Shown: positions 52,802 to 62,357, counted from the first letter of the stretch. The stretch: DNA of 64,000 nucleotides from Rhizobium leucaenae USDA 9039 (GCF_000426285.1 NZ_AUFB01000021.1:45021-109020); one strand, 5' to 3'. A program made the numbers and translations. Notes: generated by a model not told the origin, from the sequence alone.

Positions 52802-53860
52802 TCAGCCTACCACATCGAAGACATGCGCCTTGCCGAGCACGCTGACGTGCACGGTGCTGCCGATCTCCGGCAGGCCGACGCTGGAACTTTTGATGGTGAG
52901 GGGTGCGGCGCCTGTGGCATTGGCAAGGGCAAGCGTCACTGTGCAGACGGCACCGCCGAATTCGACATCGATGACATTACCGGCACATTGGGTATCGGAG
53001 GCAGTGCCGTCGATCATGCTGAACCGTAACTGCTCGGGCCGCAGCATGATTTCCGCCCGGCCCCGGCGACCGTTGGCATCCGTTGGGATGCGGCCAAGCA
53101 CACAATCGGCGAAGCCATCGCCCAGCTCGGCCGGCAGCAAAATGGCGTCGCCGAGGAAGGTGGCAGTCTCGCGGTCGCGGGGGTTGAGATAGAGCGTTTG
53201 CGGCGTTCCGGCCTGCACCAACTTCCCCTCGCGCAGCACCGCCACCTGATCCGCGAAGGAAAGCGCTTCCGCCTGGTCGTGCGTTACCAGGATCGTGGTG
53301 ATGCCGGCATTCTGCAAGACGCGTGCGACGGCCTTGCGCATGTTTTCGCGCAGGCCCGTGTCGAGCGCGGAAAAGGGTTCGTCCAGCAACATCAGCCTCG
53401 GCTTGCGACCGAGCGCGCGGGCAAGCGCGACACGCTGCTGCTGGCCGCCGGAGAGCTGGTGCGGGCGGCGATCGAGCATGCCGCGATCGAGTTCCACCAT
53501 GTCGATCAGCGCGTTGATCTGTTCCGCGCGGTCCGCTTGGCCCCGCTCCATGCCGAAGCCGATATTCTCCGCCACGCTCAAATGCGGAAACAATGCGCCA
53601 TCCTGCGAAACGATGCCGATACCGCGGCGATGGGCGGGTACGACAGCCGGCCCATCCGCCAAGACCTGACCTTCCAAAGCCACCTGGCCGACATCCGGAG
53701 TCTCGAAACCGGCAATGATGCGTAGCAGCGTCGTCTTGCCGGAGCCCGACGGGCCGACGACCGCTGTGCGGCTGCCGGCGGCGACCGTGAGATCGATGTT
53801 ATCAAGCGCGTGCACCGGGCCATAATGCTTGCCGATGTTTTTAATCGCCAGAAAGGTCAT
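52802..53860 (-). CDS. fbpC: Ferric iron ABC importer ATPase (FbpC-type)
   Basis: A 352-residue ATPase when started at 53860, where the ATG overlaps the permease stop; a frame extended to 54346 reads permease sequence. It has Walker A VGPSGSGKTT, signature LSGGQQQRVALARALG, Walker B LMLLDEPFSALDTGLRE and switch VTHDQAEALSFAD, then a C-terminal regulatory domain (AEIMLRPEQLRFSMIDG). Assignment to iron rests on the operon, its FbpA-like binding protein and the iron box upstream. Confidence 0.88.
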   Translation of the reverse strand: MTFLAIKNIGKHYGPVHALDNIDLTVAAGSRTAVVGPSGSGKTTLLRIIAGFETPDVGQVALEGQVLADGPAVVPAHRRGIGIVSQDGALFPHLSVAENIGFGMERGQADRAEQINALIDMVELDRGMLDRRPHQLSGGQQQRVALARALGRKPRLMLLDEPFSALDTGLRENMRKAVARVLQNAGITTILVTHDQAEALSFADQVAVLREGKLVQAGTPQTLYLNPRDRETATFLGDAILLPAELGDGFADCVLGRIPTDANGRRGRAEIMLRPEQLRFSMIDGTASDTQCAGNVIDVEFGGAVCTVTLALANATGAAPLTIKSSSVGLPEIGSTVHVSVLGKAHVFDVVG

Positions 53861-55458
53861 TGTCCGGCCGTCCGCTTGGATTGTGCATAGAGAAGAAGAG
53901 TGAGCGGCAGCGACAGCACCACCATCATGAAGGCGTAGGGCGCGGCGGAGACGTAGTCGATCTCGCTGGTGAGCGACCAGAATTTCGTCGCCAGCGTCTC
54001 CGTGCCGTTGGGCGACAGCATCAGCGTCGCCGTCAATTCGTTGGTGATGCCGAGAGCGACAAGGGCGACGCTCGCCGCAAAACCGGGAGCGGCAAGGCGC
54101 ATGGTGATCTGCCGCACGGCCTGGCTTGGCGTGCGTCCCAACGCCATGGCGGCACGTTCGAGCTCGACCGGGGCCTGGGCGATGCTGGAGCGCAAGCCGA
54201 CCAATGCGCGCGGCAGGAACAGCAGGACATAGGCGAGCAGCAGTGTCGCGAAGGTCTGGTAAAGCGGCAGCACGAGCCGCACGGTAATCGACACTAGCGC
54301 CAGCGCCACCACGACGCCCGGCAGCGAGCCGACATAATAGTGGCATGCTTCTAGGATGCGCTGCAGCCGGCCCGGCGCGCGCACCGAGAGCCAGGCCATG
54401 GGCGCGGCGGCGAGGGTCGCGAGCAAACCGCCGGCAACGGCAAGCACGATCGTCTGCAGCAAAGCCGAGCCGACCGTATCCATCCGCCAGATGCCGGCGC
54501 CGCCGAGATAGAGCCAGCGCCCCAGCGTCACGAAGGGCACGCCGAGGGTCAGCACGGCCGCTGCTAGCGGCAGCGCAACGGCCGGAACGACGAACCAGCC
54601 GAGACGGCGGCGGTCCGCCGGGCGGGCTGCGCCGGAGCCCACACGGGCGTAACGCTCATTGCCGCGCACCAAAACCTCGATGCCGAGCAGCAGCAGGCAA
54701 CAGAAAACGAGAACGCCGCCGAGCATGTTGGCGGCCGGGCTGTTATAGGCGGATTGGAACTGATCGACGATTGCCGTCGAAAAAGTATCGAAGCGGATCA
54801 TCACATAGAGACCATATTCCGCAAGCAGGTGCAGGCCGATCAGCAGCGAGCCGCCGCAGATGGCAAGGCGAAGCTGCGGCAGGACAGCGCGGAAGAAAAC
54901 CCGCCACGGGCCAAGGCCGAGCGAGGCGGCGGCATCCTCGATCGCCGGATCGAGGCGGCGCAACTGTGCGGCCACCGGCAGATAGAGGAAGGGATAATAG
55001 GCAAGCACGGATACCAGCACGCCGCTCCAGAGCCCACGCATGCCCGGCAGCAGACTGACCCAGGCATAGCTGTGCACGAAGGCGGGCACGGCAAGCGGCG
55101 CGACCGCCAGCCACGACCAGATGCGGGCACCCGGGATATCCGTACGCTCGGTCAGCCAGGCGAGCGTAACGGCAAGCACGATGCAGAGCGGTATGGTACA
55201 GACTTCGAGAAGGACCGTATTGGTCAGCAATTCGCCGACGCGCGGGCGGAAAATGAGCGCGATGACTTGCCTCCAGCCGGTGTCGGCCGTGATCCAGACG
55301 ATGAAGCCGAGCGGCACTAGGCTCAGAAGCGCGACGACGGATGCAAGGGCGATGACGGAAGCGTGCGGAACACGGCCACCGGACGCAGCGGTCAACGGAG
55401 GCAATCGCAGTGCAGCGGCCTGACCGGCCGGCGCGGCATATGTGTTCTTCTGCAGCAA
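53857..55458 (-). CDS. fbpB: Ferric iron ABC importer permease (FbpB-type, two fused domains)
   Basis: A 533-residue permease with about twelve helices made of two homologous halves, as in FbpB/SfuB. Contact loops are RRLDPAIEDAAASLGLGPWRVFFRAVLPQLRLAICGG in the first half and SIAQAPVELERAAMALGRTPSQAVRQITMRLAAPGF in the second. It moves ferric iron delivered by the periplasmic protein through the inner membrane. Its stop overlaps the ATPase start; 126 bases with a hairpin separate it from the binding-protein gene. Confidence 0.9.
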   Translation of the reverse strand: MLQKNTYAAPAGQAAALRLPPLTAASGGRVPHASVIALASVVALLSLVPLGFIVWITADTGWRQVIALIFRPRVGELLTNTVLLEVCTIPLCIVLAVTLAWLTERTDIPGARIWSWLAVAPLAVPAFVHSYAWVSLLPGMRGLWSGVLVSVLAYYPFLYLPVAAQLRRLDPAIEDAAASLGLGPWRVFFRAVLPQLRLAICGGSLLIGLHLLAEYGLYVMIRFDTFSTAIVDQFQSAYNSPAANMLGGVLVFCCLLLLGIEVLVRGNERYARVGSGAARPADRRRLGWFVVPAVALPLAAAVLTLGVPFVTLGRWLYLGGAGIWRMDTVGSALLQTIVLAVAGGLLATLAAAPMAWLSVRAPGRLQRILEACHYYVGSLPGVVVALALVSITVRLVLPLYQTFATLLLAYVLLFLPRALVGLRSSIAQAPVELERAAMALGRTPSQAVRQITMRLAAPGFAASVALVALGITNELTATLMLSPNGTETLATKFWSLTSEIDYVSAAPYAFMMVVLSLPLTLLLYAQSKRTAGQ

Positions 55459-55543
55459 GTCTTAGCTGCCTTTCACGCCCTGAAATAGGAAGACAACCGC
55501 CACCGGGAGGCGATTGCCGGGATCGAAATGGCCGAATGGCCAT

Positions 55544-55569
55544 CCGCATGCCCCTAGCAGGGCATGCGG
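55544..55569 (-). other. Intercistronic hairpin between iron-binding protein and permease genes
   Basis: Perfect ten-base arms CCGCATGCCC (55544-55553) and GGGCATGCGG (55560-55569) with a CTAGCA loop, 15 bases after the fbpA-like stop. No T run follows. It probably stabilises or partly terminates the binding-protein message, as in the other ABC operon of this window. Confidence 0.6.
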
Positions 55570-55584
55570 ACCGGATGCAAGGAC

Positions 55585-56601
55585 TTAGATCAAACCCGCT
55601 TCGGTCATGAGTTCGGTCACCTTCTTGCTGTTCAGCTTGGAAGGCTCGACCTTCGGCGCCTGCAGCTCGGCAAGCGGCACCAGCTTCGGGTTCGACTGAG
55701 CGCCGTTGCCGACGGCATATTCATAGGAATCGCCGTCGCGCAGAACGGCCTGTCCGCCCTTGCCGGTGATCCACTTCAAAAACGCCTGCGCTTCCTTCTT
55801 GTGTTGGCTGGAGGCGAGGACGCCGCCGCCGGAAATGCTGACGAAGGCGCCCGGATCCTGGTTCTTGAAGTAGTGTAGCGCGACGTTCTTGCTGTTTTCG
55901 CCCGTCTTCGCCTGATCGCCGAACCAATAATAGTGATAGATGACGGCGCCCTGGATTTCGCCGGCATTGACCGCCTTCATGGCAACGCTGTTGCCCTTAT
56001 AAGGAGTCGCGTTTTGCTTAAGTGCCTTCAGCCAGGACTTCGTGACGTCCTCGCCCTTCAGTTCAAGAAGCGCGCTGACGATCGCCTGGAAGTCGGCGCC
56101 GGCGGGCGATGCGCCCCAGCGGCCTTTCCAGGCGGGATCGGCGAGGTCGAGCAGCGACTTCGGCAGATCGCTTTCCTTCAGCTTGGTCTTGTCATAGGCG
56201 AAAACCGTGGAACGGGCGGCAACGCCGACCCAATCGCCATCAGCCGCCTTGAAGGTTTCCGGCACCTGCGCCAGCGTATCGGCATCCACGGGTGCAAAGA
56301 GCTTCCTGGCGTCGACAAGTGCCATGCCGGGGGAATTTTCGGTCAGGAACACGTCGGCGGGAGATGCAGCACCTTCCTCGACGATCTGATTGGCGAACTG
56401 CATGTCGCTGCCGTTGCGGATCGTCACCTTGATGCCGGTTTCCTTGGTGAATCCATCTGCCCAGGCCTGCGTCAACGCCTCATGCTGCGCATTATACACG
56501 ACGATGCCTTCGGATTCGGCGGCATTGGCCATCAGCGGCGCAACCGTAAGACCTGCGGCAAGCACCAAGGCGCTGGTGAGATGGGTAAAGGAAAAAGTCA
56601 T
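55585..56601 (-). CDS. fbpA: Ferric iron-binding periplasmic protein (FbpA-type)
   Basis: A 338-residue binding protein with signal peptide MTFSFTHLTSALVLAAGLTVAPLMANAAES. The body is FbpA-like (GIVVYNAQHEALTQAWADGFTKETGIKVTIRNGSD, VFLTENSPGMALVD, GKGGQAVLRDGDSYEYAVG). An adjacent tyrosine pair in GAVIYHYYWFG corresponds to the iron-coordinating tyrosines. It is the first gene of the minus-strand operon and is preceded by a clear iron-responsive box overlapping a promoter. Confidence 0.9.
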   Translation of the reverse strand: MTFSFTHLTSALVLAAGLTVAPLMANAAESEGIVVYNAQHEALTQAWADGFTKETGIKVTIRNGSDMQFANQIVEEGAASPADVFLTENSPGMALVDARKLFAPVDADTLAQVPETFKAADGDWVGVAARSTVFAYDKTKLKESDLPKSLLDLADPAWKGRWGASPAGADFQAIVSALLELKGEDVTKSWLKALKQNATPYKGNSVAMKAVNAGEIQGAVIYHYYWFGDQAKTGENSKNVALHYFKNQDPGAFVSISGGGVLASSQHKKEAQAFLKWITGKGGQAVLRDGDSYEYAVGNGAQSNPKLVPLAELQAPKVEPSKLNSKKVTELMTEAGLI

Positions 56602-56645
56602 AGGCGTCCTCTCGCTGAAACCCGTCCGTGACGGTGGTGCGGTAG

Positions 56646-56674
56646 CCTATATTTTTCTTGACTATCTTTTTCAA
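56646..56674 (-). promoter_or_regulatory. Promoter and RirA-type iron box of the fbp operon
   Basis: On the minus strand, -35 TTGAAA (56669-56674), a 17-base spacer and -10 TATAGG (56646-56651). TGA-N9-TCA (56659-56673), the rhizobial IRO/RirA consensus, is extended to TTGA...TCAA and overlaps the -35 and spacer. Binding by RirA under iron-replete conditions would block transcription. The motif is seen directly; regulation is by analogy with known RirA targets. Confidence 0.72.
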
Positions 56675-56760
56675 GTTTCAGTGCGCCCTTTTTTATCACA
56701 AAAGTTTGAAAAGTGAGTCAAGATTTAGGTTCGTTCGCCGGCGAGGCTCCGCCAAGCACG

Positions 56761-56791
56761 AAAAAGCCGCGGCGCTCTCACGCCGCGGCTT
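56761..56791 (-). terminator. Rho-independent terminator of the symporter gene
   Basis: Perfect 11-base arms AAGCCGCGGCG (56764-56774) and CGCCGCGGCTT (56781-56791) with a six-base loop. On the minus strand the stem is followed by a T run (complement of 56761-56765), 23 bases beyond the symporter stop codon. Confidence 0.88.
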
Positions 56792-56813
56792 CTAGGTGTT
56801 CGAAAAGATCCGA

Positions 56814-58151
56814 TCAGTTGTCGCGCGTTTCCAGCGTTTTGCTGAAGAAGATCGCAACGAGCGTGCAGACCACACCGGAGAGCAGATAGAGGCTGGTATA
56901 GACCAGACCGAACTGGCTGGAGAGGGCAAGCGCCACGAAGGGCGCGAAGCCGGCGCCAATCAGCCAGGAGAGATCCGAGGTCAATGCCGAGCCGCTATAG
57001 CGATAGTTCCGGCTGAAGCGCGAAGCACTGGCGCCGGCAGCCTGGCCGAAGGAGAGGCCGAGCAGCGTGAAGCCGAGGACCACATAGATATGGCGGCCGG
57101 TGACACCGCCATCGAGCAGCCAGGGTGCGACGAAAGCAAAGATCGCAATCAACACGGCGCCCACGGCAAGCTGGTTGCGGCGGCCGATACGGTCAGCAAG
57201 CAGGCCGGAACAGACGATCGCGACGATACCGCAGATCGCACCGAGGAATTCCACCAACAGGAACGAACCGGGAGACTGTGCGCTATAAAGCGTTACCCAG
57301 CCGAGGGGGAACACCGTGACCAGATGGAAGGTCGCAAAGCTTGCCAGCGGCACGAAAGCGCCGATGAGCACGTCGCGGCCATGAACGCGCAGAAGCTCCG
57401 TCATCTTGACCGGCTCCAGCTCATGGCGCTCCAGCAGCGCACCGAATTCCGGCGTGGCGACGAGGCGCAGTCGGGCAAACAGCGCGACGACATTGACCAT
57501 GAAGGCGCAGAAGAACGGATAGCGCCAGCCGTACTCCAAGAAATCGACCGTGGAGAGGCTCATGGCGAAATAGGCGAACAGAGCGCTTGCCAGCATGAAG
57601 CCGGTCGGCGCGCCGAGCTGCGGGATCATCGCATACCAGCCGCGGCGATCGGTCGGCGCATTGAGCGCCAGCAGCGAGGCAAGACCATCCCAGGCGCCGC
57701 CGAGCGCAAGGCCCTGGCCGATGCGCAAGAAGGCGAGCAGAACGATCGCGTAGACGCCGACTTCGCTGTAGCCGGGCAGGAAGCTCATCGAGGCCGTGGA
57801 CCCGCCGAGCAGGAACAGCGCGATCGTAAGCTTAACGCCGCGGCCATAGGTGCGGTCGATCGCCATGAAGATGAACGAGCCGATCGGGCGAGCGATGAAG
57901 GCAAGCGAAAAAACCAGGAAGGAAAGCAACGTGCCCCGCAGGGGATCCGCGAAGGGGAAGATCAGCTTCGGGAAAACCAGGACGGATGCGATGGCGTAAA
58001 CGAAGAAGTCGAAGAACTCGGACGTGCGACCGATGATCACGCCGATGGCAATATTACCGGGATCGACAGTACCGCGAGCATGCATCTCGCGCGCATCGCG
58101 TTCCAAACCTGCGGACGTTGGATTTAATGATTCATGCGTGGCGCTGACCAT
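56814..58151 (-). CDS. MFS transporter, metabolite:proton symporter (MHS) type
   Basis: A 445-residue, twelve-helix major facilitator protein. The opening IAIGVIIGRTSEFFDFFVYAIASVLVFPKLIFP resembles the EF(Y/F)DF motif of the MHS family (ProP, KgtP, ShiA). The loop 2-3 signature is FIARPIGSFIFMAIDRTYGRG and the loop 8-9 region is GLLADRIGRRNQLAVGA. Such proteins import organic acids, osmolytes or sugars; the substrate is not evident. It is divergent from cyoA across a 383-base gap and ends in its own terminator. Confidence 0.88.
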   Translation of the reverse strand: MVSATHESLNPTSAGLERDAREMHARGTVDPGNIAIGVIIGRTSEFFDFFVYAIASVLVFPKLIFPFADPLRGTLLSFLVFSLAFIARPIGSFIFMAIDRTYGRGVKLTIALFLLGGSTASMSFLPGYSEVGVYAIVLLAFLRIGQGLALGGAWDGLASLLALNAPTDRRGWYAMIPQLGAPTGFMLASALFAYFAMSLSTVDFLEYGWRYPFFCAFMVNVVALFARLRLVATPEFGALLERHELEPVKMTELLRVHGRDVLIGAFVPLASFATFHLVTVFPLGWVTLYSAQSPGSFLLVEFLGAICGIVAIVCSGLLADRIGRRNQLAVGAVLIAIFAFVAPWLLDGGVTGRHIYVVLGFTLLGLSFGQAAGASASRFSRNYRYSGSALTSDLSWLIGAGFAPFVALALSSQFGLVYTSLYLLSGVVCTLVAIFFSKTLETRDN

Positions 58152-58534
58152 ATACGGGAGCCTCCCTCTCCAGACGCGAACTCGCGTAGGAATAAGATGT
58201 TTATCAAACTTACGAACTTATCAAGTCTCCGTGCATGGAATAATTCGCAAATTAGCTGATGGATCCGGGCTAATTCCGCCTTTTGCCGACACAATGCCGG
58301 CTCGGCGTGTTGCCGGCCAGTAGCCATATCCGCCGATGTCTTTATATTAGCCGCGGCAAAGGCACCTGGCCATGGGAAAACCTGCTGGATTTCTCAGGAT
58401 TTTCCCGATAGGGGAGGTTGCGCTCGATACCGCAATGCACCCAGGCTTGCTGCGGTGCGACGAAACACCTCATACCGTTCATGACCGCCGTCCTTTAGTC
58501 GCGGTATGGTCAATAACAAAAAGAGCTTTGAGAC
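58152..58534. other. Divergent intergenic region between the symporter and cyoA
   Basis: This 383-base region must hold the promoters of the MHS-type symporter and the cyo operon. I see AT-rich stretches near 58195-58260 and small inverted repeats (TTGCG/CGCAA near 58420-58440, ATACCG/CGGTAT near 58470-58506), but no clear FNR, CtrA or iron box. Open frames crossing it overlap cyoA out of frame and are not believable genes. Confidence 0.5.
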
Positions 58535-59671
58535 GTGCCAAGACTATCGAAGATTTTCAGCCGCTTATCCGTCCTGCCGCTCATCTTGCTGCTTTCGGGC
58601 TGCAATATGGTGGTCATGGCTCCCTCCGGCGACATCGCCGTGCAGCAACGCGACCTTATCGTCGTCTCGACCGTCCTGATGCTGTTGATCATCGTACCGG
58701 TGATTTTCCTTACGCTGTTGTTTGCCTGGAAATACCGCCAGTCGAACACGGCGGCAGCCTATGATCCGGACTGGCATCATTCGACTCGCCTCGAATTGGT
58801 GATCTGGTCGGCCCCGCTCGCTATCATCATTGCGCTCGGCGCGGTGACCTGGATCAGCACCCACCAGCTCGACCCCTATCGGCCGCTCGATCGCGTCGAC
58901 GCCGGCAAGCCGGTAACGACCACGACGAGGGCGCTGAATGTCGAAGTCGTGGCACTCGATTGGAAGTGGCTGTTCTTCTACCCAGATCTCGGCATCGCAA
59001 CAGTCAACGAACTGGCAGCGCCGGTGGATGCGCCAATCAACTTCAAGATCACCGCCTCCTCAGTGATGAATTCCTTCTTCGTTCCGGCACTTGCGGGCCA
59101 GATCTACGCCATGCCGGGCATGGAGACGAAGCTGCACGCTGTCATCAACAAGCCCGGCGAGTATCAGGGCCTGTCCGCCAACTACAGCGGCGCCGGTTTC
59201 TCGCATATGCGGTTCAAGTTCCATGGTCTGAGCAAAGCCGACTTCGACCAATGGGTCCAGAAGGTCAAGAGCCAGGGCACGGCCCTCGGACGTCCGGAAT
59301 ATCTGGCGCTCGCCAAGCCGAGTGAAAAAGAGCCGGTGCGTTACTTCAATGCGGTCGATGAAGGCCTCTATGACGCAATCCTCAATATGTGCGCCGATCC
59401 CAGCAAGATGTGCATGGGCGAGATGATGCATATCGATGCCAAGGGCGGTGCCGGCAAGGACAGCCAGGAAAACCGCGAGCGCCTGATCTACGACAACCGC
59501 GATGCCGATGCGGTCGAAGTCACGCCCGTCAAGGCTGACGGCGGCGCCGGGCAAGCCATGCAGCATGGAGATGACTCGATGCAGGGCATGGGCTCCATGC
59601 AGGGCATGGATATGGGCAACGGCTCTTCTTCCGATTCGTCGACCGGTTCGGCGCAGCATCAGGGTCACTGA
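58535..59671 (+). CDS. cyoA: Cytochrome bo3 ubiquinol oxidase subunit II
   Basis: A 378-residue lipoprotein subunit starting at GTG. The signal ends in the lipobox LLSGC23, followed by two membrane helices (LIVVSTVLMLLIIVPVIFLTLLFAWKY, LELVIWSAPLAIIIALGAVTWIS) and a cupredoxin domain (NVEVVALDWKWLFFYPDLGIATVNELAAP, MNSFFVPALAGQIYAMPGMETKL). The CuA ligands of cytochrome c oxidases are absent, as expected for a quinol oxidase. The last ~35 residues are unusually rich in Met, His, Gly and Ser (HGDDSMQGMGSMQGMDMGNG). It heads cyoABCD. Confidence 0.93.
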   Translation: MPRLSKIFSRLSVLPLILLLSGCNMVVMAPSGDIAVQQRDLIVVSTVLMLLIIVPVIFLTLLFAWKYRQSNTAAAYDPDWHHSTRLELVIWSAPLAIIIALGAVTWISTHQLDPYRPLDRVDAGKPVTTTTRALNVEVVALDWKWLFFYPDLGIATVNELAAPVDAPINFKITASSVMNSFFVPALAGQIYAMPGMETKLHAVINKPGEYQGLSANYSGAGFSHMRFKFHGLSKADFDQWVQKVKSQGTALGRPEYLALAKPSEKEPVRYFNAVDEGLYDAILNMCADPSKMCMGEMMHIDAKGGAGKDSQENRERLIYDNRDADAVEVTPVKADGGAGQAMQHGDDSMQGMGSMQGMDMGNGSSSDSSTGSAQHQGH

Positions 59672-59718
59672 TCCGGTGCGCTCAATAACAAGACATTCAT
59701 AAGGGACAGAGGAAATCC

Positions 59719-61722
59719 ATGTCTTCCAACCCGGACCTCTACAAATTCATCTTCGGTCGGCTGACGCTCGATTCGATTCCCTATCACGAGCCTATCCTCG
59801 TCGTGACCTTCATCGGCGTCGCGATCGGCGGCATAGCGCTTCTCGGCCTGCTGACCTATTTCCGCCTCTGGGGCTATCTCTGGAAGGAATGGTTCACCAG
59901 CATCGATCACAAGAAGATCGGCATCATGTACGTCGTGCTGGCGCTGATCATGCTGCTGCGCGGCTTCTCCGATGCGCTGCTGATGCGTCTGCAGCAGGCG
60001 ATCGCCTTCAACGGATCCGAGGGTTATCTGCCGCCGCATCACTACGACCAGATCTTCACCGCCCACGGCGTCATCATGATCTTCTTCGTGGCGATGCCCT
60101 TCGTCACCGGCCTGATGAATCTCGTCGTGCCCCTGCAGATCGGCGCGCGCGATGTCTCCTTCCCGTTCCTCAATAACTTCTCGTTCTGGATGACGACGGC
60201 AGGCGCGATCGTCATCATGATCTCCCTCTTCATCGGCGAATTCGCGAAGACCGGCTGGCTGGCCTATCCGCCGCTTTCCGGCATCGCCTACAGCCCCGAC
60301 GTCGGCGTCGATTATTACATCTGGGGCCTGCAGGTCGCGGGTATCGGAACGACGCTCTCAGGCATCAACCTCGTCGCCACCATCGTCAAGATGCGCGCAC
60401 CAGGCATGACCTTTATGAAAATGCCGGTCTTTACCTGGACGTCGCTCTGCACCAACATCCTGATCGTTGCGAGCTTCCCAATTTTGACCGCCACGCTCGC
60501 GCTGCTCACCCTTGATCGTTACGCTGGTACGAACTTCTTCACGAACGACCTCGGCGGCAATCCGATGATGTATGTCAACCTCATCTGGATCTGGGGCCAC
60601 CCGGAAGTCTACATCCTGGTCCTGCCGGCCTTCGGCGTCTTCTCGGAAGTCGTTGCCACCTTCTGTGGCAAGCGCCTCTTTGGCTACGCCTCGATGGTCT
60701 ACGCCACCTGCGTGATCATGATCCTCTCCTACCTCGTCTGGCTGCACCACTTCTTCACGATGGGCTCGGGCGCCAGCGTCAATTCCTTCTTCGGCATCAC
60801 GACGATGATCATCTCGATCCCGACGGGTGCGAAGCTCTTCAACTGGCTGTTCACGATGTACCATGGACGCATCCGCTACGAAGTGCCGATGCTGTGGACC
60901 GTCGGCTTCATGGTGACCTTCACCATCGGCGGCATGACCGGCGTCATGCTTGCGGTTCCGCCGGCCGATTTCGTGCTGCACAACTCGCTGTTCCTGATCG
61001 CCCACTTCCATAACGTGATCATCGGCGGCGTGCTCTTCGGCATGTTTGCGGGCGTCAACTACTGGTTCCCGAAGGCCTTCGGCTTCAAGCTCGATCCTTT
61101 CTGGGGCAAGATGAGCTTCTGGTTCTGGCAGATCGGCTTCTGGTTCGCCTTCATGCCGCTCTATATCCTCGGCCTGATGGGCGTTACCCGCCGCGTGAGC
61201 CAGTTCGACGATCCGTCGCTGCAGATCTGGTTCATCATCGCAGCCTTCGGCGCCGGGCTGATCGCTATCGGCATCGCCTGCTTCCTCATCCAGCTCGTCG
61301 TCAGCTTCCTGAAGCGCGAAGAGCTTCGCGACGTGACCGGCGATCCCTGGAACGGCCGTACGCTGGAATGGTCGACCTCGTCGCCGCCGCCGGCCTACAA
61401 CTTCGCCTTCACGCCGATTGTCTACGATCACGACGCCTGGTGGGACATGAAGAGCCGCGGCTATGTCAGGCCGACCGAAGGCTTCATCCCGATCCACATG
61501 CCGAAGAATACCGGCACGGGCATCATCCTCGGCGTTCTCTCCATCGCCTTCGCATTCGGCATGATCTGGTACATCTGGTGGCTCGCCGCCATTACCTTCG
61601 CCGCGATGATCATCATTACGATCGGCCATACCTTCAACTATAAGCGCGACTTCCATATCCCCGCCGACGAGGTCGTGAAGACCGAGAACGAGCGTACGAA
61701 GCAGCTCGCAGGACAGGTATAA
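59719..61722 (+). CDS. cyoB: Cytochrome bo3 ubiquinol oxidase subunit I
   Basis: A 667-residue heme-copper oxidase catalytic subunit. It carries the low-spin heme ligand in FTAHGVIMIFFVAMPFVTGL, the CuB/cross-linked site IWGHPEVYILVLPAFG, the LVWLHHFFTMG histidine pair, and the heme ligands in LFLIAHFHNVIIGG. The long N- and C-terminal extensions match CyoB. It couples ubiquinol oxidation to oxygen reduction and proton pumping in the inner membrane. GAGGAAA precedes the ATG. Confidence 0.97.
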   Translation: MSSNPDLYKFIFGRLTLDSIPYHEPILVVTFIGVAIGGIALLGLLTYFRLWGYLWKEWFTSIDHKKIGIMYVVLALIMLLRGFSDALLMRLQQAIAFNGSEGYLPPHHYDQIFTAHGVIMIFFVAMPFVTGLMNLVVPLQIGARDVSFPFLNNFSFWMTTAGAIVIMISLFIGEFAKTGWLAYPPLSGIAYSPDVGVDYYIWGLQVAGIGTTLSGINLVATIVKMRAPGMTFMKMPVFTWTSLCTNILIVASFPILTATLALLTLDRYAGTNFFTNDLGGNPMMYVNLIWIWGHPEVYILVLPAFGVFSEVVATFCGKRLFGYASMVYATCVIMILSYLVWLHHFFTMGSGASVNSFFGITTMIISIPTGAKLFNWLFTMYHGRIRYEVPMLWTVGFMVTFTIGGMTGVMLAVPPADFVLHNSLFLIAHFHNVIIGGVLFGMFAGVNYWFPKAFGFKLDPFWGKMSFWFWQIGFWFAFMPLYILGLMGVTRRVSQFDDPSLQIWFIIAAFGAGLIAIGIACFLIQLVVSFLKREELRDVTGDPWNGRTLEWSTSSPPPAYNFAFTPIVYDHDAWWDMKSRGYVRPTEGFIPIHMPKNTGTGIILGVLSIAFAFGMIWYIWWLAAITFAAMIIITIGHTFNYKRDFHIPADEVVKTENERTKQLAGQV

Positions 61723-61727
61723 GACCC

Positions 61728-62357
61728 ATGACGACTCAAACCATGCCAGCTCTGAAAGATGGCGAAACGCCCGCCTTCTACCTGAAGGAAGAGCATCATC
61801 CCGAAGGCAGCACGATGCTGGGCTTCTGGATCTACATCATGAGCGACTGCCTGATCTTCGCGGTGCTCTTTGCGACCTATGCCGTGCTCCGCCACAACTA
61901 TGCAGCCGGTCCTTCGCCGGCCGACCTGTTCGAGCTGCCGGTCGTCGCCCTCAACACGACGATGCTGCTGCTCTCCTCCATCACCTATGGCTTCGCCATG
62001 CTGATGATGGAAAAGAACAACAAGTCGGGAACGCTGTTGTGGCTGGCGATCACCGGTCTCTTCGGTGCCGCCTTCATTTATTTCGAACTCAATGAATTCT
62101 ATCACCTGATCCTGGAGGGCGCCGGCCCGCAGCGCAGCGCCTTCCTGTCGGCCTTCTTCACGCTGGTCGGCACGCACGGCCTGCACGTCACCAGCGGCCT
62201 CGTCTGGCTGGTCACACTGATGGTGCAGACAAGCCGGCACGGGCTCATTCCCGAAAACAAGCGCCGTCTGATGTGCCTGTCGATGTTCTGGCACTTCCTC
62301 GACGTCGTCTGGATCGGCGTATTTTCCTTCGTCTATCTCATGGGAGTTCTCGGATGA
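61728..62357 (+). CDS. cyoC: Cytochrome bo3 ubiquinol oxidase subunit III
   Basis: A 209-residue five-helix membrane subunit. The family pattern includes PEGSTMLGFWIYIMSDCLIFAVLFATYAVLRHNYAAGPSPADLFELP and FFTLVGTHGLHVTSGLVWLVTLM. It stabilises subunit I and has no redox centre. It begins five bases after cyoB and overlaps cyoD by ATGA. Confidence 0.96.
   Translation: MTTQTMPALKDGETPAFYLKEEHHPEGSTMLGFWIYIMSDCLIFAVLFATYAVLRHNYAAGPSPADLFELPVVALNTTMLLLSSITYGFAMLMMEKNNKSGTLLWLAITGLFGAAFIYFELNEFYHLILEGAGPQRSAFLSAFFTLVGTHGLHVTSGLVWLVTLMVQTSRHGLIPENKRRLMCLSMFWHFLDVVWIGVFSFVYLMGVLG

Noticed and set aside
58372..58764. 130-residue frame upstream of and overlapping cyoA
   Set aside because: Overlaps the CyoA signal peptide and first helix out of frame and shows no domain or ribosome site.
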